From assembly GCF_006442815.1 (NCBI RefSeq), contig NZ_VFVL01000001.1:124001-188000 (forward strand): a stretch of 64,000 nt of DNA, read 5' to 3'. Source of the stretch: Mesorhizobium sp. B2-4-3. Its GTDB lineage: Bacteria > Pseudomonadota > Alphaproteobacteria > Rhizobiales > Rhizobiaceae. The position numbers and the translations under genes are program-made. Positions 62,822 through 64,000 of this stretch are shown piece by piece. The notes beneath the pieces are model-generated. The model was not told where the DNA came from and did not search any database. It saw nothing but the letters and a program-made list of their open reading frames with translations. Position 1 is the stretch's first letter; every line of letters begins with the position of its first letter.

Positions 62822-64000
62822 TCAGTCGGGCATCAGGCCGGCCTTCTTGAGGGAGACGAGAAACCTTTCGGCATCATCCGGACTGCCGAACCGCAACAAC
62901 GCTTCCCGTCGAACGTTTGCTACCAGTTCCGGCCCATGTTCCATGAGCCAGGAACGCTCGCGCTCGACATCCGCCGTGTAGCCCCCTTCGGCAAAGATCG
63001 CGGCGGCGATCACATGATAGAGCGCATTGTCGGGAACATTCGCCTTTCTGATCCACATGACCGCCTGCTCTATGTCGCGGCTGAAATAAGCGCAGAGAGC
63101 CAGCCCCACCTCGTAGTAAGCGAGCGGCCCCGGATTGCGATTTCGCGCCTCCGCGACCAACGGGCACCCCTCTTTCCAATTTCCAGACAGCGCCAGCCGA
63201 TACCCGTACTCGCCTACGAATACAGTGTCGTTCCGGTTGATGGTCATGCCACGGCGCCCCACTCGGATGGCCGCGTCAATTTCCCCCTTGAAATAGAGAG
63301 CAATCATCTGCGCCTGAAGGGCCCGGACGTTGGTCGGTTCCAGTTGCACGGCGCGATCGGCTGCGGCGAGGGCGCGATCGATCAAGGATGCAGATTTCTG
63401 GGATCCGAACGGAAAATAGAACCGGACTTCATCGATGTAGATCAGCGATAGAAGCGCCCAGGCGGTTGCATATCCGGGAAATCGCTCCACGGCCCTTTCG
63501 AGACAGGAACGGACGGCGGGGCGTGTCTCAGGATTGAAGCCGGCTCGATACGAATAATAGGAAAGCGTGCAGAAATAGGCCGCCTGGTCGTCGGGAGCAT
63601 CGGGGACGGCGCGCTTGGCATCCGCCTCGAATAGTGCGCCATATGGTTGTGCCAGGCTCGTGGCGACATCGGCGGCAATATCGGCTTGGACCTTCAGAAG
63701 TTCGGGCACCGTTGTCGTGCCGTCATAGCTATGCGCCCAGAGCACCGATCCGTTTGCGCGGTTGAGCATACGAACCCGAACCCGAAAGGTCCCGGCAGAC
63801 ATATCCACGCCCCCTGCGAGCGCGTAGCGTATGTCCGGCCCCGTCTGGCCAAGCGGCTGGACCACGACGATATCGCTGAATTTGGAGAGTTGGCTTATGA
63901 CCTCCTGCGTTAGCCCGCGGGCCAAAGCCGTGGTCGCGCTCGAGCCGTTCATGTCGTCGAACCATTCGACCAGCAAATGTGGGGTTTCCGGCTCGCTTGG
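62822..64000 (-). CDS. TolB-like/TPR regulator, C-terminal part (cut by window edge)
   Basis: 393 codons to the window edge with no start; the frame is open through 64000. The visible N-terminal part (HLLVEWFDDMNGSSATTALA, RGLTQEVISQLSKF) resembles the TolB-like middle domain of CadC- or adenylate-cyclase-type regulators. TPR-like helical repeats follow (AALAAADRAVQLEPTNVRAL, AIRVGRRGMTINRNDTVFVG). The missing start probably holds a winged-helix or cyclase domain. It lies 152 bases from the AT2 ATG on the same strand and is a plausible regulator of it. A decayed copy of its end lies at 18224. Confidence 0.75.
   Translation of the reverse strand, partial: PSEPETPHLLVEWFDDMNGSSATTALARGLTQEVISQLSKFSDIVVVQPLGQTGPDIRYALAGGVDMSAGTFRVRVRMLNRANGSVLWAHSYDGTTTVPELLKVQADIAADVATSLAQPYGALFEADAKRAVPDAPDDQAAYFCTLSYYSYRAGFNPETRPAVRSCLERAVERFPGYATAWALLSLIYIDEVRFYFPFGSQKSASLIDRALAAADRAVQLEPTNVRALQAQMIALYFKGEIDAAIRVGRRGMTINRNDTVFVGEYGYRLALSGNWKEGCPLVAEARNRNPGPLAYYEVGLALCAYFSRDIEQAVMWIRKANVPDNALYHVIAAAIFAEGGYTADVERERSWLMEHGPELVANVRREALLRFGSPDDAERFLVSLKKAGLMPD

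Overview
The window is GC-rich alphaproteobacterial DNA, most like Mesorhizobium or a close Rhizobiales relative. The signs are the many binding-protein ABC operons with overlapping start and stop codons, a NepR-like/EcfG-like sigma pair with GGAAC-type promoters, DUF2934 and DUF2267 stress genes, and a heterotetrameric sarcosine oxidase. I recognise no tRNA, rRNA, CRISPR array or intact insertion sequence.

Layout. 1-5.7 kb: a minus-strand arabinoside operon (ArsR-type regulator, GH51 arabinofuranosidase, MsmX/UgpC-type ATPase, two sugar permeases, and the first codons of a further gene at the left edge). 5.9-17.4 kb: a giant autotransporter, AT1. 17.4-18.9 kb: remnants of an autotransporter 5' end and of the 3' end of a regulator. 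18.9-23.7 kb: Lrp-type regulator, saccharopine-dehydrogenase-like enzyme and a polar amino-acid ABC transporter. 24.7-36.2 kb: two divergent units, GntR plus an Ehu-type (ectoine-type) transporter on the minus strand, and two metal-independent M24 hydrolases plus soxBDAG on the plus strand. This looks like one pathway: import, amide or ring hydrolysis, then oxidative N-demethylation.

36.9-49.4 kb is a general-stress island. It holds a NepR-like protein, an EcfG-type sigma factor, and many small stress-type genes (DUF2267, DUF2934, small membrane proteins, acidic proteins), a Pcm/erythromycin-esterase fusion, a metallophosphoesterase, a nucleotidyltransferase and an FdhF/YdeP-type oxidoreductase. 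By hand I find thirteen correctly oriented GGAAC-N18-TT elements (10 of 13 reading GTT at the -10), nearly one per transcription unit. This fits control by an EcfG/RpoE2 sigma factor, possibly the one encoded here, which has such an element itself. The island also carries deletion scars: a TPP-enzyme 5' stub, a flavodoxin-start/DNA-ligase-end chimera, and an autotransporter fragment fused to a DUF892 tail.

51.2-62.7 kb: a second giant autotransporter, AT2, in the same orientation as AT1. The barrel halves of AT1 and AT2 are almost identical at a constant offset of 45,245 bases, so AT1 and AT2 are long direct repeats around the central region. 62.8-64 kb: the 3' part of a TolB-like/TPR regulator running off the right edge. 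The decayed copy of its end next to AT1 shows that a regulator-autotransporter block was duplicated.
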